A stretch of 64,000 bases of DNA from Bog-473 sp963751335 (GTDB lineage: Bacteria > Actinomycetota > Acidimicrobiia > Acidimicrobiales > RAAP-2), in assembly GCA_963751335.1 (NCBI GenBank), contig CAVVUB010000008.1:1674001-1738000 (forward strand). The letters are read 5' to 3'. Position numbers and translations under genes: made by a program. Shown piece after piece: positions 1 to 9,259 of this stretch. The notes beneath the pieces are model-generated. The model searched no databases and was not told where the DNA came from. It was given only the letters and a program-made list of their open reading frames with translations. Within the stretch, counting starts at the first letter, position 1, and the number at the start of each line of letters is the position of its first letter.

Positions 1-59
1 TTTTCGTCCTGGCGGGGGTCTACCTCGACATCACACACCCTCTGCAGATCCCGCACTAG
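1..59 (+). CDS. C-terminal end of RIP1/RseP-type site-2 protease (partial)
   Basis: Only the last 18 codons are present, read from base 3 and ending in TAG at 57-59. The residues (FVLAGVYLDITHPLQIPH) form the end of a hydrophobic segment followed by a short D-I-x-x-P tail, as in M50 intramembrane zinc proteases of actinobacteria, whose gene normally lies directly before ispG. The 2-base gap to ispG fits an operon. Identity rests on the short tail plus synteny, so it is moderately sure; catalytic residues lie outside the window. Confidence 0.5.
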   Translation, partial: FVLAGVYLDITHPLQIPH

Positions 60-61
60 CC

Positions 62-1297
62 GTGGAACTGTCCTCGTCCCTGCTGTCACCACGCCGGCAG
101 ACCCGTGGGATCACCCTGGGCGGCGTCCCTATCGGCGATGGTGCTCCCATCACGGTGCAGTCCATGACCACCACCAAGACGGCCGACGTCGACGGCACGC
201 TGGCCCAGATCTATGCGCTGGCGGGCGCCGGCGCGGACATCGTCCGCTGCACCTGCAACGAGGAAGCAGCAGCCGAGGGGCTGGCCCACATCGTGCCGCG
301 TTCGCCGGTGCCGATCGTGGCCGACATCCATTTCCACCACGAGATGGCGCTGGCCGCGCTCGAGGCCGGCGTGCAGGGCCTACGGCTGAACCCGGGCAAC
401 CTGCGCAAGGAGGCCGAGATCAAAGAGGTGGCGGCCGAAGCCCGCGACCGTGGTGTCCCGATCCGCATCGGTGTGAACGCCGGCTCGTTGCACCCCGAGC
501 TCTACAAGAAGTACGGCGGGGCCACACCCGAGGCGCTGGTCGAATCGGCCCAGAACGAGCTCGCCCTCTTCGCCGAGGTGGGCTTCGACGACGTCAAGAT
601 CTCGGTGAAGGCTTCCTCGGTGGCGCTGATGATCGCCGCCTACCGGCTGGCTTCGGAGACTTTCGACCACCCGCTGCACCTCGGGGTGACCGAGGCGGGT
701 CCCCCGCCGGGAGGCCTGGTCAAGGGCACCGCGGGCATCGGCACGCTGCTGGCTGAGGGAATCGGCGACACCATCCGCTTCTCGCTCACCGCGGACCCGG
801 TCGAGGAGGCGCGGGCCGGTCGTCAGCTGCTCGAGTCGCTCGGCCTGCGCGAACGCAAGGGACTCGATCTCATCGCCTGCCCGTCGTGCGGCCGCGCTCA
901 GGTCGACGTCATCGCCGTGGCCAAGGCCGCGCAGGAGGCGCTCGAGAAGCTGAACCTGCCCATCCAGGTCGCCGTCATGGGGTGCGTCGTGAACGGTCCG
1001 GGCGAAGCGCGTGAGGCCGACTTGGGTATCGCCGCCGGGAAGCAGAAGGGACACCTCTTCATCCGGGGCAAGATCATCCGCGTCGTGCCCGAGAACGAGA
1101 TGGTGACCGCGCTGGTGGAGGAGGCCGAACGCCTCGTCGCCGACGGGGTCGAGGCCCGCATCGCCGCGGCCGACGAAGGCGCCGAAGCGGAGGCCGAGGC
1201 CGATCGACGTGCCCTCCTCGAGATCGGCGGGGCCGACCCGAACCACGCGAGCGAGAAGATCGAGATCATCCGCCGTCACGCCGACGGCGAGCGCTGA
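62..1297 (+). CDS. ispG: 4-hydroxy-3-methylbut-2-en-1-yl diphosphate synthase (flavodoxin/ferredoxin)
   Basis: Cytosolic [4Fe-4S] enzyme of the MEP isoprenoid pathway that converts methylerythritol cyclodiphosphate to HMBPP. The 411-residue protein has the GcpE TIM barrel at the N-terminus (VQSMTTTKTADVDGT near residue 30) and the cluster-binding C-terminal domain with CPSCGRA near residue 273 and MGCVVNGPGEA near residue 306, giving the three cysteines and the catalytic Glu. The GTG start at 62 lies 2 bases after the preceding protease gene, so the two are probably cotranscribed. The C-terminus carries an Ala/Glu-rich extension after about residue 370. Frame is intact. Confidence 0.96.
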   Translation: MELSSSLLSPRRQTRGITLGGVPIGDGAPITVQSMTTTKTADVDGTLAQIYALAGAGADIVRCTCNEEAAAEGLAHIVPRSPVPIVADIHFHHEMALAALEAGVQGLRLNPGNLRKEAEIKEVAAEARDRGVPIRIGVNAGSLHPELYKKYGGATPEALVESAQNELALFAEVGFDDVKISVKASSVALMIAAYRLASETFDHPLHLGVTEAGPPPGGLVKGTAGIGTLLAEGIGDTIRFSLTADPVEEARAGRQLLESLGLRERKGLDLIACPSCGRAQVDVIAVAKAAQEALEKLNLPIQVAVMGCVVNGPGEAREADLGIAAGKQKGHLFIRGKIIRVVPENEMVTALVEEAERLVADGVEARIAAADEGAEAEAEADRRALLEIGGADPNHASEKIEIIRRHADGER

Positions 1298-1365
1298 GCA
1301 CCGCGGGAGCGTCGCACACCGGCTCCGGCTGAACGGGAGCGTCCGAGGCGGCAGGCTCGACTCGG

Positions 1366-1371
1366 TAGCCT
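1366..1371 (+). promoter_or_regulatory. -10 box of leaderless proS promoter
   Basis: TAGCCT ends 5 bases before the ATG at 1377. With usual spacing the first transcribed base is 1377-1378, so the mRNA would begin at the start codon. No ribosome binding site is seen. Same pattern as at dapB, dapA and thrB. Confidence 0.55.
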
Positions 1372-1376
1372 GCGTC

Positions 1377-2789
1377 ATGGCCAAGGGTGCGATCGTGACG
1401 CGCGAGGAGGACTTCCCGCGCTGGTACCAAGAAGTCATCGCCGGCGCGGAGATGGCCGACAACGGCCCGGCCCGCGGCACCATGGTGATCCGCCCGTGGG
1501 GCTACGGCATCTGGGAGCTGATGCAGTCCGAGCTCGATCGGCGCATCAAGGAGGCGGGGGCGGAGAACGCCTACTTTCCCCTCTTCATCCCCGAGTCCTT
1601 CCTGGCGCTCGAGGCCGAGCACGTCGAGGGCTTCGCCCCGGAGCTGGCGGTGGTGACCCACGGCGGCGGCAAGGAGCTCGAGGAACCCCTCGTGGTGCGG
1701 CCCACCTCCGAGACGGTGATCAACCACTTCTTCTCGAAGTGGGTGCAGAGCCACCGCGACCTTCCACTGTTGGTGAACCAGTGGGCCAACGTCGTGCGCT
1801 GGGAGCTGCGGCCCCGGCTCTTCCTGCGCACGAGCGAATTTCTCTGGCAGGAGGGTCACACCGCCCACGCCACGCAGGAGGACGCCCGGGCCTACGCCCT
1901 GCGCATCCTCAACGACGTCTACCGCACGACGATGGTCGACGTCCTGGGCCTTCCGGTCCTCACCGGGCACAAGACGCCACGAGAACGCTTCGCCGGAGCC
2001 ATTCAGACATGGACCCTCGAGGCCATGATGGGCGACGGCAAGGCGTTGCAGATGGGCACCAGCCACGAGCTCGGGCAGAACTTCGCGGTTCCGTTCAACA
2101 TCACCTTCTCCAACGCTTCAGGCACGCTCGAACACGTGTGGCAGACCTCGTGGGGGACCTCGACCCGTCTGATCGGTGCGTTGGTCATGGGTCACGGCGA
2201 CGACTTCGGTCTCCGGCTGCCTCCGGCCCTGGCCCCGACCCAGGTCGTGGTGATGCTGGTCAAGGACGCCCCTGAGGTCGGGCAGGCGGCCGGCGCGCTG
2301 GTGGCCGAACTGGCCGCGGCGGGCCACCGGGTCCGCCTGGACGACCGGACCGACACCAGCTTCGGCCGGCGCAGCGTGGCCTGGGAGCTCAAGGGCGTCC
2401 CCGTCCGGGTGGAGGTGGGTCCCCGGGACCTGGCCGAGGGGAACGTGACGCTGGTGATCAGGCATCGCCGGGAGAAGGTGAGCGTGGCCCTCGGTGCGCT
2501 GTCCGGACGGGTGGCCGAGGTGTTGACCGAGGCGGCCGCCGACCTCCTGGCCGAGGCCACGACCGCCCGGGACGCCCGCACGACCGACGCCACCAGCCTG
2601 GAGGAGGCGGTCGAGGCGGCCGCCTCGGGTTTCGCCCGCATCCCCATGGGGATCCTCGGGCCCGGGGGCGAGGACCGCCTGGCCCAGCACGCGGTCACGG
2701 TGCGTTGTCTCCAGCGCTCCGACGGCACCCTCGCCGAGCCTGGGGACGCCGACGAGGACCTCGTGGCCGTCGTGGCCCGTTCCTATTGA
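1377..2789 (+). CDS. proS: Prolyl-tRNA synthetase, short archaeal/eukaryotic type
   Basis: Charges tRNA-Pro with proline in the cytosol. The 470-residue protein has class II synthetase motifs: motif 2 around VRWELRPRLFLRTSEFLWQE (near residue 150), motif 3 with GALVMGHGDDFGLRLPP near residue 270, then an anticodon-binding domain (PTQVVVMLVKDAPEVG onward) and a C-terminal domain ending in Tyr, as in the archaeal/eukaryotic type. Bacterial-type ProRS is about 570 residues with an inserted editing domain between motifs 2 and 3; that insert is absent here. The ATG at 1377 is chosen because homology begins there and a -10 box ends 5 bases upstream; in-frame upstream sequence is low-quality Arg/Ser-rich read-through. 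Confidence 0.95.
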   Translation: MAKGAIVTREEDFPRWYQEVIAGAEMADNGPARGTMVIRPWGYGIWELMQSELDRRIKEAGAENAYFPLFIPESFLALEAEHVEGFAPELAVVTHGGGKELEEPLVVRPTSETVINHFFSKWVQSHRDLPLLVNQWANVVRWELRPRLFLRTSEFLWQEGHTAHATQEDARAYALRILNDVYRTTMVDVLGLPVLTGHKTPRERFAGAIQTWTLEAMMGDGKALQMGTSHELGQNFAVPFNITFSNASGTLEHVWQTSWGTSTRLIGALVMGHGDDFGLRLPPALAPTQVVVMLVKDAPEVGQAAGALVAELAAAGHRVRLDDRTDTSFGRRSVAWELKGVPVRVEVGPRDLAEGNVTLVIRHRREKVSVALGALSGRVAEVLTEAAADLLAEATTARDARTTDATSLEEAVEAAASGFARIPMGILGPGGEDRLAQHAVTVRCLQRSDGTLAEPGDADEDLVAVVARSY

Positions 2790-2798
2790 CTTTGCGGT

Positions 2799-2807
2799 TG
2801 CTATAAT
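2799..2807 (+). promoter_or_regulatory. Extended -10 promoter of rimP-nusA operon
   Basis: TGCTATAAT is a perfect extended -10 (TGnTATAAT) just after the proS stop. No good -35 is visible at 17 bases, as expected for extended -10 promoters. Predicted start is near 2814, giving a leader of about 95 bases that contains the hairpin at 2844-2867. It is the most AT-rich stretch in this part of the window. Confidence 0.7.
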
Positions 2808-2843
2808 TCCTGAGCTGTCCATTTAGAAATCAGTACCTCGTTG

Positions 2844-2867
2844 AAGCGTGGGCTGCGGCCCACGCTT
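2844..2867 (+). promoter_or_regulatory. Strong hairpin in rimP leader
   Basis: AAGCGTGGGC (2844-2853) pairs perfectly with GCCCACGCTT (2858-2867) around a TGCG loop and is followed by TTCGCTTT. A 10-bp stem plus T-rich tail inside the leader can act as an attenuator, possibly where NusA controls its own operon. It could also serve as proS terminator, but the promoter lies upstream of it, so a leader role is preferred. Confidence 0.6.
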
Positions 2868-2909
2868 TCGCTTTGCGGGGCCCGGGAGGAAGGAGAGGAG
2901 GTGATGGCG

Positions 2910-3401
2910 ATGACCGATGAGACGACTGACCTTGCTGGAGCGCTGTCACCCCTGCTCGAAGCCCGAGGTCTCGACCTGGTCGATGTGGAGATGCATGGTG
3001 CCCAGCTGACCGTGTTCGTGGACCGCGAGGGCGGCGTGGGTCTGGACGAGCTCGGCGCGGCCACCAAGGACGTGTCCGCCGCCCTCGACGAGATCGACCC
3101 CATTCCCGGGCGCTACATCCTCTCCGTCTCGAGCCCTGGGCTCGAGCGGCGGTTGCGCACCCCGGCCCACTTCGCCCGCGCCCTCGGCGAGAAGGTCACG
3201 GTGCGGGTCAACGCCGGCACGGCCGATGTGCGCCGTCTGACCGGGACGCTGGTGGCGGCGGACACCTCCGGGTGCACGCTGACCGGTCCAGAGGTGCCCG
3301 GTGGGGAAATTCGCATCGCCTACGACGACATCGAGCGGGCGAGGACGGTCTTCGAATGGGGACCTGCGCCGAAGAAGAGTGAGAGGGTGAAGCGGCCATG
3401 A
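2910..3401 (+). CDS. rimP: Ribosome maturation factor RimP
   Basis: Needed for 30S subunit assembly. The protein (163 residues from ATG 2910) has the RimP N-terminal alpha/beta domain (LEARGLDLVDVEMHG) with the family signature SVSSPGLERRL near residue 72, and an SH3-like C-terminal domain. The start at 2910 is preferred because AGGAGG lies at 2896-2901, 8 bases upstream; GTG 2901 and ATG 2904 sit on or against the Shine-Dalgarno. An in-frame TTG at 2841 would fall in the leader hairpin. The stop overlaps the nusA ATG (ATGA), so the two are translationally coupled. Confidence 0.93.
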   Translation: MTDETTDLAGALSPLLEARGLDLVDVEMHGAQLTVFVDREGGVGLDELGAATKDVSAALDEIDPIPGRYILSVSSPGLERRLRTPAHFARALGEKVTVRVNAGTADVRRLTGTLVAADTSGCTLTGPEVPGGEIRIAYDDIERARTVFEWGPAPKKSERVKRP

Positions 3402-4654
3402 GCAAGACCAACTTCGAATTCCTCGACGCCCTGGGACAGATCGCCCGCGACAAGGGAATTTCCGTCGACACGCTGCTCGACGCCCTGGCCAATGCGCTGG
3501 TGGCGGCCTACAAGCGACGTCCCGACGCGGCGGAGGAGGCGGTGGTCACCATCGACCCCGACTCCGGTGAGATCCGGGTGTACGGACAGGAGCTGAATGA
3601 GGACGGCGAGGTCGTCCGCGAGTGGGACGACACGCCGGACGACTTCGGGCGCATCGCGGCGCAGACGGCCAAGCAGGTCATTCTGCAGCGCATCCGCGAG
3701 GTCGAGCGTGACATGAAGTACGAGGAGTACGCCGGGCGGGAAGGCGACATCGTCACCGGCATCGTCCAGCAGACCGACAACCGCTACACCCTGCTCGACC
3801 TGGGCAAGGTGGAGGCGCTGTTGCCCCAGGCCGAGCAGGTCTCCTACGAGCGCTACGAGCACGGCGCCCGGCTCAAGGCCTACATCGTCGAGGTGCGCAA
3901 GACGACCAAGGGCCCCCAGATCGTGGTCAGCCGGACCCACCCCGGGCTCATCAAGCGGCTCTTCGAGCTCGAGGTGCCCGAGATCGGCTCGGGCGTGGTC
4001 GAGATCAAGGCGGCCGCCCGCGAGCCGGGGCACCGCACGAAGATCGCGGTCTGGTCGAACGACCCCAACGTGGACCCGGTGGGAGCGTGCGTGGGCGCCC
4101 GTGGCTCGCGGGTGCGCATGGTCACCAACGAGCTGCGGGGCGAGCGCGTCGACGTGGTGCCGTTCTCCGACGACCCGGTCGAGCTGATCCAGAACGCGCT
4201 GGCCCCGGCGCGCGTGCGCGAGGTTCGCCTGGACGAGGAGACCGGAACGGCGACGGTCATCGTGAGCGACTTCCAGCTCTCCTTGGCCATCGGCAAGGAG
4301 GGTCAGAACGCCCGTCTGGCGGCGCGCCTCACCGGATGGCGCATCGACATCAAGAGCGAGACCCAGTTGGCCGAGGAGGAAGCCGGCTACGGCGACCAGG
4401 AATGGGCCGAGGGCGAGTGGGTCGAGGACGAGGGGGGCGAGCTGGTGTGGAAGCCGGCCGAGGGCGGCGAGGCCATGTCGGCCGAGGAGTGGTCGCACCA
4501 GGCCGAGGAGACGGGTGACCAGGCCGCGCCCGACGCTCCCGCCGCCGAGTCCGGCGACGCCGACGGGGCGGTTCCCGCCGAGGCGGAGCCCGTCGTGGCC
4601 GCCGAAGTGACGGCGGAAGTGACGGCTGATGTGACCGGGGAGGCCGAGGCATAG
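3398..4654 (+). CDS. nusA: Transcription termination/antitermination factor NusA
   Basis: Binds RNA polymerase and nascent RNA to control pausing and termination. Of 418 residues, the N-terminal RNAP-binding domain covers about 1-105, an S1 domain about 110-180 (EGDIVTGIVQQTDNRYTL), then two KH domains (VGACVGARGSRVRMV; LAIGKEGQNARLAARL). The tail after about residue 330 is very acidic and Ala/Glu-rich, without the two acidic repeats of the E. coli protein, as usual outside proteobacteria. ATG 3398 overlaps the rimP stop; its TAG stop overlaps the proposed ATA start of ylxR. Confidence 0.96.
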   Translation: MSKTNFEFLDALGQIARDKGISVDTLLDALANALVAAYKRRPDAAEEAVVTIDPDSGEIRVYGQELNEDGEVVREWDDTPDDFGRIAAQTAKQVILQRIREVERDMKYEEYAGREGDIVTGIVQQTDNRYTLLDLGKVEALLPQAEQVSYERYEHGARLKAYIVEVRKTTKGPQIVVSRTHPGLIKRLFELEVPEIGSGVVEIKAAAREPGHRTKIAVWSNDPNVDPVGACVGARGSRVRMVTNELRGERVDVVPFSDDPVELIQNALAPARVREVRLDEETGTATVIVSDFQLSLAIGKEGQNARLAARLTGWRIDIKSETQLAEEEAGYGDQEWAEGEWVEDEGGELVWKPAEGGEAMSAEEWSHQAEETGDQAAPDAPAAESGDADGAVPAEAEPVVAAEVTAEVTADVTGEAEA

Positions 4655-4932
4655 CCCCGGCACGGACCTGTGTCGGCTGCCGGATGGTCCGGCCGGCCGA
4701 CGAGCTGATCCGGGTCGTACGGAACGGGGCGGGCGGGCTGACCGTCGATCGCTCCGGACCGGGGCGTGGGGCGTGGCTCTGCTCGGAATCGTTGTACTGC
4801 CTGGATCGTGCCGTGCGCAGGCATGGATTCGATCGGGCCTTCGCCACGGCGATCGCCGGTGCGGAGGTGGAGCGCTTTCGGGCCGACCTGGCGGTGGCGT
4901 GGGGGCGGGTGACACCCGATGTGCGAGGATAA
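4651..4932 (+). CDS. ylxR: YlxR family RNA-binding protein (probable ATA start)
   Basis: Small RNA-binding protein found between nusA and infB. The family hallmark ARTCVGCR lies at codons 4660-4683, then PADELIRVV and a GRGAWLC segment. The first in-frame ATG (4684) would delete the hallmark, and a stop at 4627-4629 closes the frame upstream with no ATG, GTG or TTG between. The only start-like codon is ATA at 4651; it overlaps the nusA stop (ATAG) and has GGGGAGG at 4637-4643, 7 bases upstream. I therefore propose ATA as start (93 residues). A base error turning ATG into ATA is the alternative. Confidence 0.8.
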   Translation: MAPARTCVGCRMVRPADELIRVVRNGAGGLTVDRSGPGRGAWLCSESLYCLDRAVRRHGFDRAFATAIAGAEVERFRADLAVAWGRVTPDVRG

Positions 4933-4985
4933 GGGGCTGGGCTACCCGCTGGGCCCGGCGTAGGACAAAGGACGAAGAGAACCAC

Positions 4986-7908
4986 TTGCCGAAGAAGATT
5001 CGCGTCTACGAGCTGGCCAAAGAGCTCGGCCTGACCAACAAGGAAGGGCTCGAGCTGGCTCTTTCCCTGGGTATCGGGGTGAAGAGCCACTCGTCCTCCA
5101 TCGAGGACGCCCAAGCCGACCGCGTCCGTCGCAAGGCCGACGCCGACGGTCTGCGTCGACCCGTCCAGCCCGACGAGCCGGCCCCGGCCAAGAAGGCGGC
5201 CAAGGCGACCACGGCCGCCGAGGCGGTGCCCGCCGCCGCGCGCGCCGTTGGCGGGGCAACCCCCGAGCCGTCCGCCCCGGCCACGAAGGTGGCCGCATCG
5301 AGCGGTTCGGCCGCCGGCATCGCCCCGGTCAAGAAGGCGCCGGCCCGCCAGGTGGCGGCTCCGGCGGCGTCCGCCCCCACGTCGGCCGGTCAGGCCCCAG
5401 AGGTTCCGGTTCGCTCGTCTCGCCTGATCAGTTCGAGGCCGGCCGCACCGCCGGCCGCCGCGCCGGCCGGGCCGCTCACCCGGGCACCCGCCGCCGCACC
5501 TTCGGCCGGTGCGCCATCGACGCCGGCGACGTCGTCATCCGCCGCTTCTCCCGTCGCGCCCCCGGCGTCGGCGCCCCGCACCGTCCGCCCCCGCACCGTC
5601 CGCACCCGCACCGGCGGCTCCGGGCGCCCAGGCGCCGCCCACCGGTACGGCTGTCGCGGCGTCGGCGCCCACCGAGGCACCCCAGAAGCGGGCGCCGCGG
5701 CCCCCGCTCAGCCCCTCGGGCAAGCCGGTACCCCCACCGCCCGGTGGACGCCCCCCGCTCGGTCCGAGCGGGCGACCGATTCCGCCCCCGCCCGGCATGG
5801 GCGGCCGGCGGCCCACGGCACCCCCCTCGGGACAGCGTCCCGGAGGCGGTTCGTACCCGCAGCGCACCGGTGGCCGGCCCGCACCCGGTGCCGGACGCCC
5901 CGCCGGCGGTCCTGGTGGAGGCAGCGGCGGTTTTGCCGGGCGTTCGGGTGGCGGCTTCGCCGGACGCCCCGGTGGAGGAGCACCGACCGGCGCCCCCCCG
6001 CCTGGTGGCCGCGGCGGCATGCCGGGCCGGCGGCCGCCACAGCGGCGTGCCCGGCGGCGCCGGCGCAACCTCGAAGAGCTCGAGCCGACGCAGATGACCA
6101 CGTACCAGCCCTCCACGGCCCCCGTGCCCGAGGGCGAGGTGATCATCGAGCGCGGCTCGACCGCGCGCGACCTGGGGCCCAAGCTGAACCGCAGCGCGGG
6201 GGACATCGTGCGCTTCCTCCTTCTCCAGGGCGAGATGGTGATGGCGACCCAGTCGCTGAGCGACGACATGATCGAGCTGTTCGCGGCCGAGATCGGCGCC
6301 GACGTGCGCCTGGTCGACCCGGGCGAGGAGCAGGAAGCGGAACTGCTGGCCCGCTACTTCGAGGACGAGGAGGAGGAGGACGAGGCCGACCAGCGGCCGC
6401 GCCCGCCGGTCGTCACCGTCATGGGTCACGTCGACCACGGCAAGACGCTGCTGCTCGACAAGATCCGCTCGGCCAACGTGGTGGCCGGCGAGGCGGGCGG
6501 CATCACCCAGCACATCGGCGCCTACCAGGTCGACTGGCAGGGGCATCCCATCACGTTCATCGATACGCCGGGCCACGCCGCCTTCACGGCCATGCGGGCT
6601 CGAGGCGCGCAGGTCACCGACATCGTGATCCTGGTGGTGGCGGCCGACGACGGGGTCATGCCCCAGACGGTCGAGGCCATCGACCACGCCCAGGCGGCCG
6701 AGGTGCCGATCATCGTGGCGGTCAACAAGATCGACCGGGACAACGCCGATCCCCAGCGGGTGCTCCAGCAGCTCTCCGAGCGCGGGCTGGTGCCCGAGGC
6801 CTGGGGCGGCGACACCATCACCGTCGAGGTCTCAGCCCTGCAGGGCACCGGGATCGACGCGCTGCTCGAGCAGATCGTGACCGTGGCCGAGATCGAGGAG
6901 CTGACGGCCCGCGTCGAGGGCGAGGCCCGCGGGGTCGTGCTCGAGGCCGAGCTCGAGGTGGGCCGAGGCCCCGTGGCCACCGTCATCGTGGAGCAGGGCA
7001 CGCTGCGGGTGGGCGATCCCGTGGTCGCGGGCGCGGCCTGGGGCAAGGTCAAGGCCCTCGTGGACGACCAGGGCGATCACATCAAAGAGGCGCTCCCGTC
7101 GACTCCGGTGCAGGTGCTCGGGTTCTCCGAGCCACCCAACGCCGGCGACGAGGTGCGGGCGGCCAAGGACCTGAGCCGGGCCCGGACGCTCGGTGAGGCC
7201 AGGGCCCAACGTTTCCGGCTGTCCGGCCACAAGCCGGTCGCCGCCGCGGCCGGCGCCCGGCTCGAGGACCTCTTCGAGCAGATCTCGCGAGGCGAGACGG
7301 CGACGCTCAACATCGTGCTGAAAGCCGACGTGCAGGGATCGCTCGAGGCGGTCACCGAGTCGCTCAAGCGTCTCGAGCGCGACGACGTGAAGCTGAGCTT
7401 CGTGCTGCGCGGCATCGGCGGCATCACCGAGAACGACGTGCAGCTGGCGTCGGCCTCCAACGCCACCATCATCGGCTTCAACGTGCGACCGGATCGCCGC
7501 TCGCGCGAGCTGGCCGAGACGTCCCATGTGCAGATCCGCACCTACGAGATCATCTACAAGCTGCTCGAGGACCTCGAGGCGGCCATGCTCGGGTTGCTCT
7601 CCCCGCTCTACGAGGAGGTCGTGACCGGCGAGGCCGAGGTGCGCGAGGTCTTCCGGGTCCCCCGGATCGGCGCCGTGGCCGGGTGCTACGTGCGCGACGG
7701 CAAGATCACACGCGGCTCGAAGGTGCGTTTCCTGCGGGAGGGGACGGTCATCTGGAAGGGTGCCATCAACTCGTTGCGCCGCTTCAAGGACGACGTACGG
7801 GAGGTGGCAGCCGGCTTCGAATGCGGTATCGGACTGTCCGACTTCCAGGACCTGAAGGAGGGCGACGTGATCGAGACGTTCGAGGAGCGCGAGATCGCGA
7901 GGACCTGA
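4986..7908 (+). CDS. infB: Translation initiation factor IF-2 (single-base frameshift in linker)
   Basis: GTPase that places initiator tRNA on the ribosome. Starts at TTG 4986 with an IF2N domain (KIRVYELAKELGLTNKEGLE), then a long Ala/Pro/Gly linker, the G domain (GHVDHGK near 6424, DTPGHAAF, NKID) and C-terminal IF2 domains to TGA 7906. The N-terminal part reads in one frame to about 5575 and everything after it in the +1 frame. Removing one C from the run 5574-5577 gives one open frame of 973 codons with continuous Ala/Pro repeats (SAPAPSAPAPSAPAP). A sequence error is likeliest; internal initiation of a short IF-2 form is the alternative. Confidence 0.93.
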
Positions 7909-7910
7909 CC

Positions 7911-8315
7911 GTGGCGGTACGACGCCGTACGGCGACCTACCCTCGCGCCCTGCGGGTCAACCAGGTCCTGCGTCAGGTCGTGGCCGAGGAGCTGGAGCGG
8001 CTGGCCGACGCGGACGAGCTCCCCATGGTGACCGTCACCTCGGTGGAGGTTGCTCCGGACATGCGCACGGCCGTGGTGTACCTGGCCACGCTGTCCGAGG
8101 AGACGGCCGTGGTGCTCGAGGAGCGGCGCAAGCATCTCCAGAAGCTGATCGGGTTGCAAATGACGATCAAGCGCACGCCCCGGCTGACCTTCGTGGCCGA
8201 TCCGGCCATCGCGGCCGGGTCCCGGGTGGAGGAGCTGCTGCGCGGGCTCCACACCGATGACGAGGCGGAGCCGAGAGACGGAGAGGAGCCTCCCCCTCCG
8301 GCCGAGCGCGCGTGA
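7911..8315 (+). CDS. rbfA: Ribosome-binding factor A
   Basis: Binds 30S precursors and supports 16S rRNA 5'-end maturation. 134 residues from GTG 7911, 2 bases after the infB stop. The KH-type fold is visible: RRTATYPRALRVNQVLRQVV at the start, then VTVTSVEVAPDMRTAVVYL and LIGLQMTIKRTPRLTFVAD, followed by an acidic Pro-rich tail. The start is set by family length and by the infB junction; longer in-frame extensions would lie inside infB. Same operon as infB and truB. Confidence 0.93.
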   Translation: MAVRRRTATYPRALRVNQVLRQVVAEELERLADADELPMVTVTSVEVAPDMRTAVVYLATLSEETAVVLEERRKHLQKLIGLQMTIKRTPRLTFVADPAIAAGSRVEELLRGLHTDDEAEPRDGEEPPPPAERA

Positions 8316-8328
8316 CGCGCCGGGCGCG

Positions 8329-9219
8329 GTGAGCGACGCCGGCGGGGTGCAGGGTCTGGTCGTGGTGGACAAGGAGGCGGGCTGGACCTCCCATGACGTC
8401 GTGGCTCGCTGCCGCCGCATCTTCGGGCAGCGCCGGACCGGGCACGCGGGGACGCTGGACCCCGACGCGACGGGGGTGTTGCTGGTCGGCTTGGGCCGGG
8501 CCACCAGGCTCATGCGCTTCCTCACCCCGCTGCGCAAGACCTACACGGCCGACATCGTGCTGGGCGTGGCCACGTCGACGCTCGACGCCGCGGGAGAGGT
8601 CACCGGCACCTTCGACATGGCGCACGTGACGCCCGACGAGGTGCGGCGCGCCGCCGCCTCGTTGACCGGAGAGATCGACCAGGTGCCCCCGATGGTCTCG
8701 GCCGTCAAGGTGGGCGGGCGCCGGCTCCACGAGCTGGCGCGCCAGGGAATCGAGGTGGAGCGGGCCGCCCGACGGGTGACGGTCTTTCGCTTCGACGTCG
8801 AGCCCGACCCGTCCCGACCGACCGTGTACCGGGCCGAGATCGAGTGCTCGTCGGGCACCTACGTCCGGGTGCTGGCTCAGGACCTGGGCGGCGCGCTTGG
8901 TGGTGGGGCGCACGTGAGCAACCTGCGCCGGACCCGGATCGGTTCCTTCGGCGACGCCGAGATGGAGCCGCTCGACGCGCTCGGGCCCCACTCGGTGCTG
9001 ACACCGGCCGAGGCCGTGCGCGACATGGACTCGGTGACGGTCGAGCCCACCATCGCCGCGTCGATCCGCACGGGGCTCGCCCTGGACCGGGTGCCGCTCG
9101 GTGCGCTGGGGGACGGTCCGTGGGCGATGCTCGACGAGAGCGGAGCGCTGCTCGCCGTGTACGGGGCCACGGGGACAGACCGCATCCGGCCGGCGGTGGT
9201 GCTCGCCGCGGCCGGCTGA
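8329..9219 (+). CDS. truB: tRNA pseudouridine(55) synthase TruB
   Basis: Makes pseudouridine 55 in the T-loop of tRNAs. 296 residues from GTG 8329, 13 bases after rbfA. The catalytic segment GHAGTLDPDATGVL (nucleophilic Asp near residue 43) and substrate-loop K-x-Y motif (LRKTYTADIVLG) are present, followed by the TruB C-terminal region with CSSGTYVRVLAQDLG. An upstream in-frame ATG at 8257 overlaps rbfA and would add residues without homology, so GTG 8329 is preferred. Confidence 0.94.
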   Translation: MSDAGGVQGLVVVDKEAGWTSHDVVARCRRIFGQRRTGHAGTLDPDATGVLLVGLGRATRLMRFLTPLRKTYTADIVLGVATSTLDAAGEVTGTFDMAHVTPDEVRRAAASLTGEIDQVPPMVSAVKVGGRRLHELARQGIEVERAARRVTVFRFDVEPDPSRPTVYRAEIECSSGTYVRVLAQDLGGALGGGAHVSNLRRTRIGSFGDAEMEPLDALGPHSVLTPAEAVRDMDSVTVEPTIAASIRTGLALDRVPLGALGDGPWAMLDESGALLAVYGATGTDRIRPAVVLAAAG

Positions 9220-9245
9220 GGGCCGACCCGCCCCGAGGGAGCGAG

Positions 9246-9251
9246 TACCCT
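9246..9251 (+). promoter_or_regulatory. -10 box of leaderless ribF promoter
   Basis: TACCCT ends 8 bases before ATG 9260; predicted first base 9258, so at most 2 untranslated bases. Confidence 0.45.
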
Positions 9252-9259
9252 CAGGCGCG

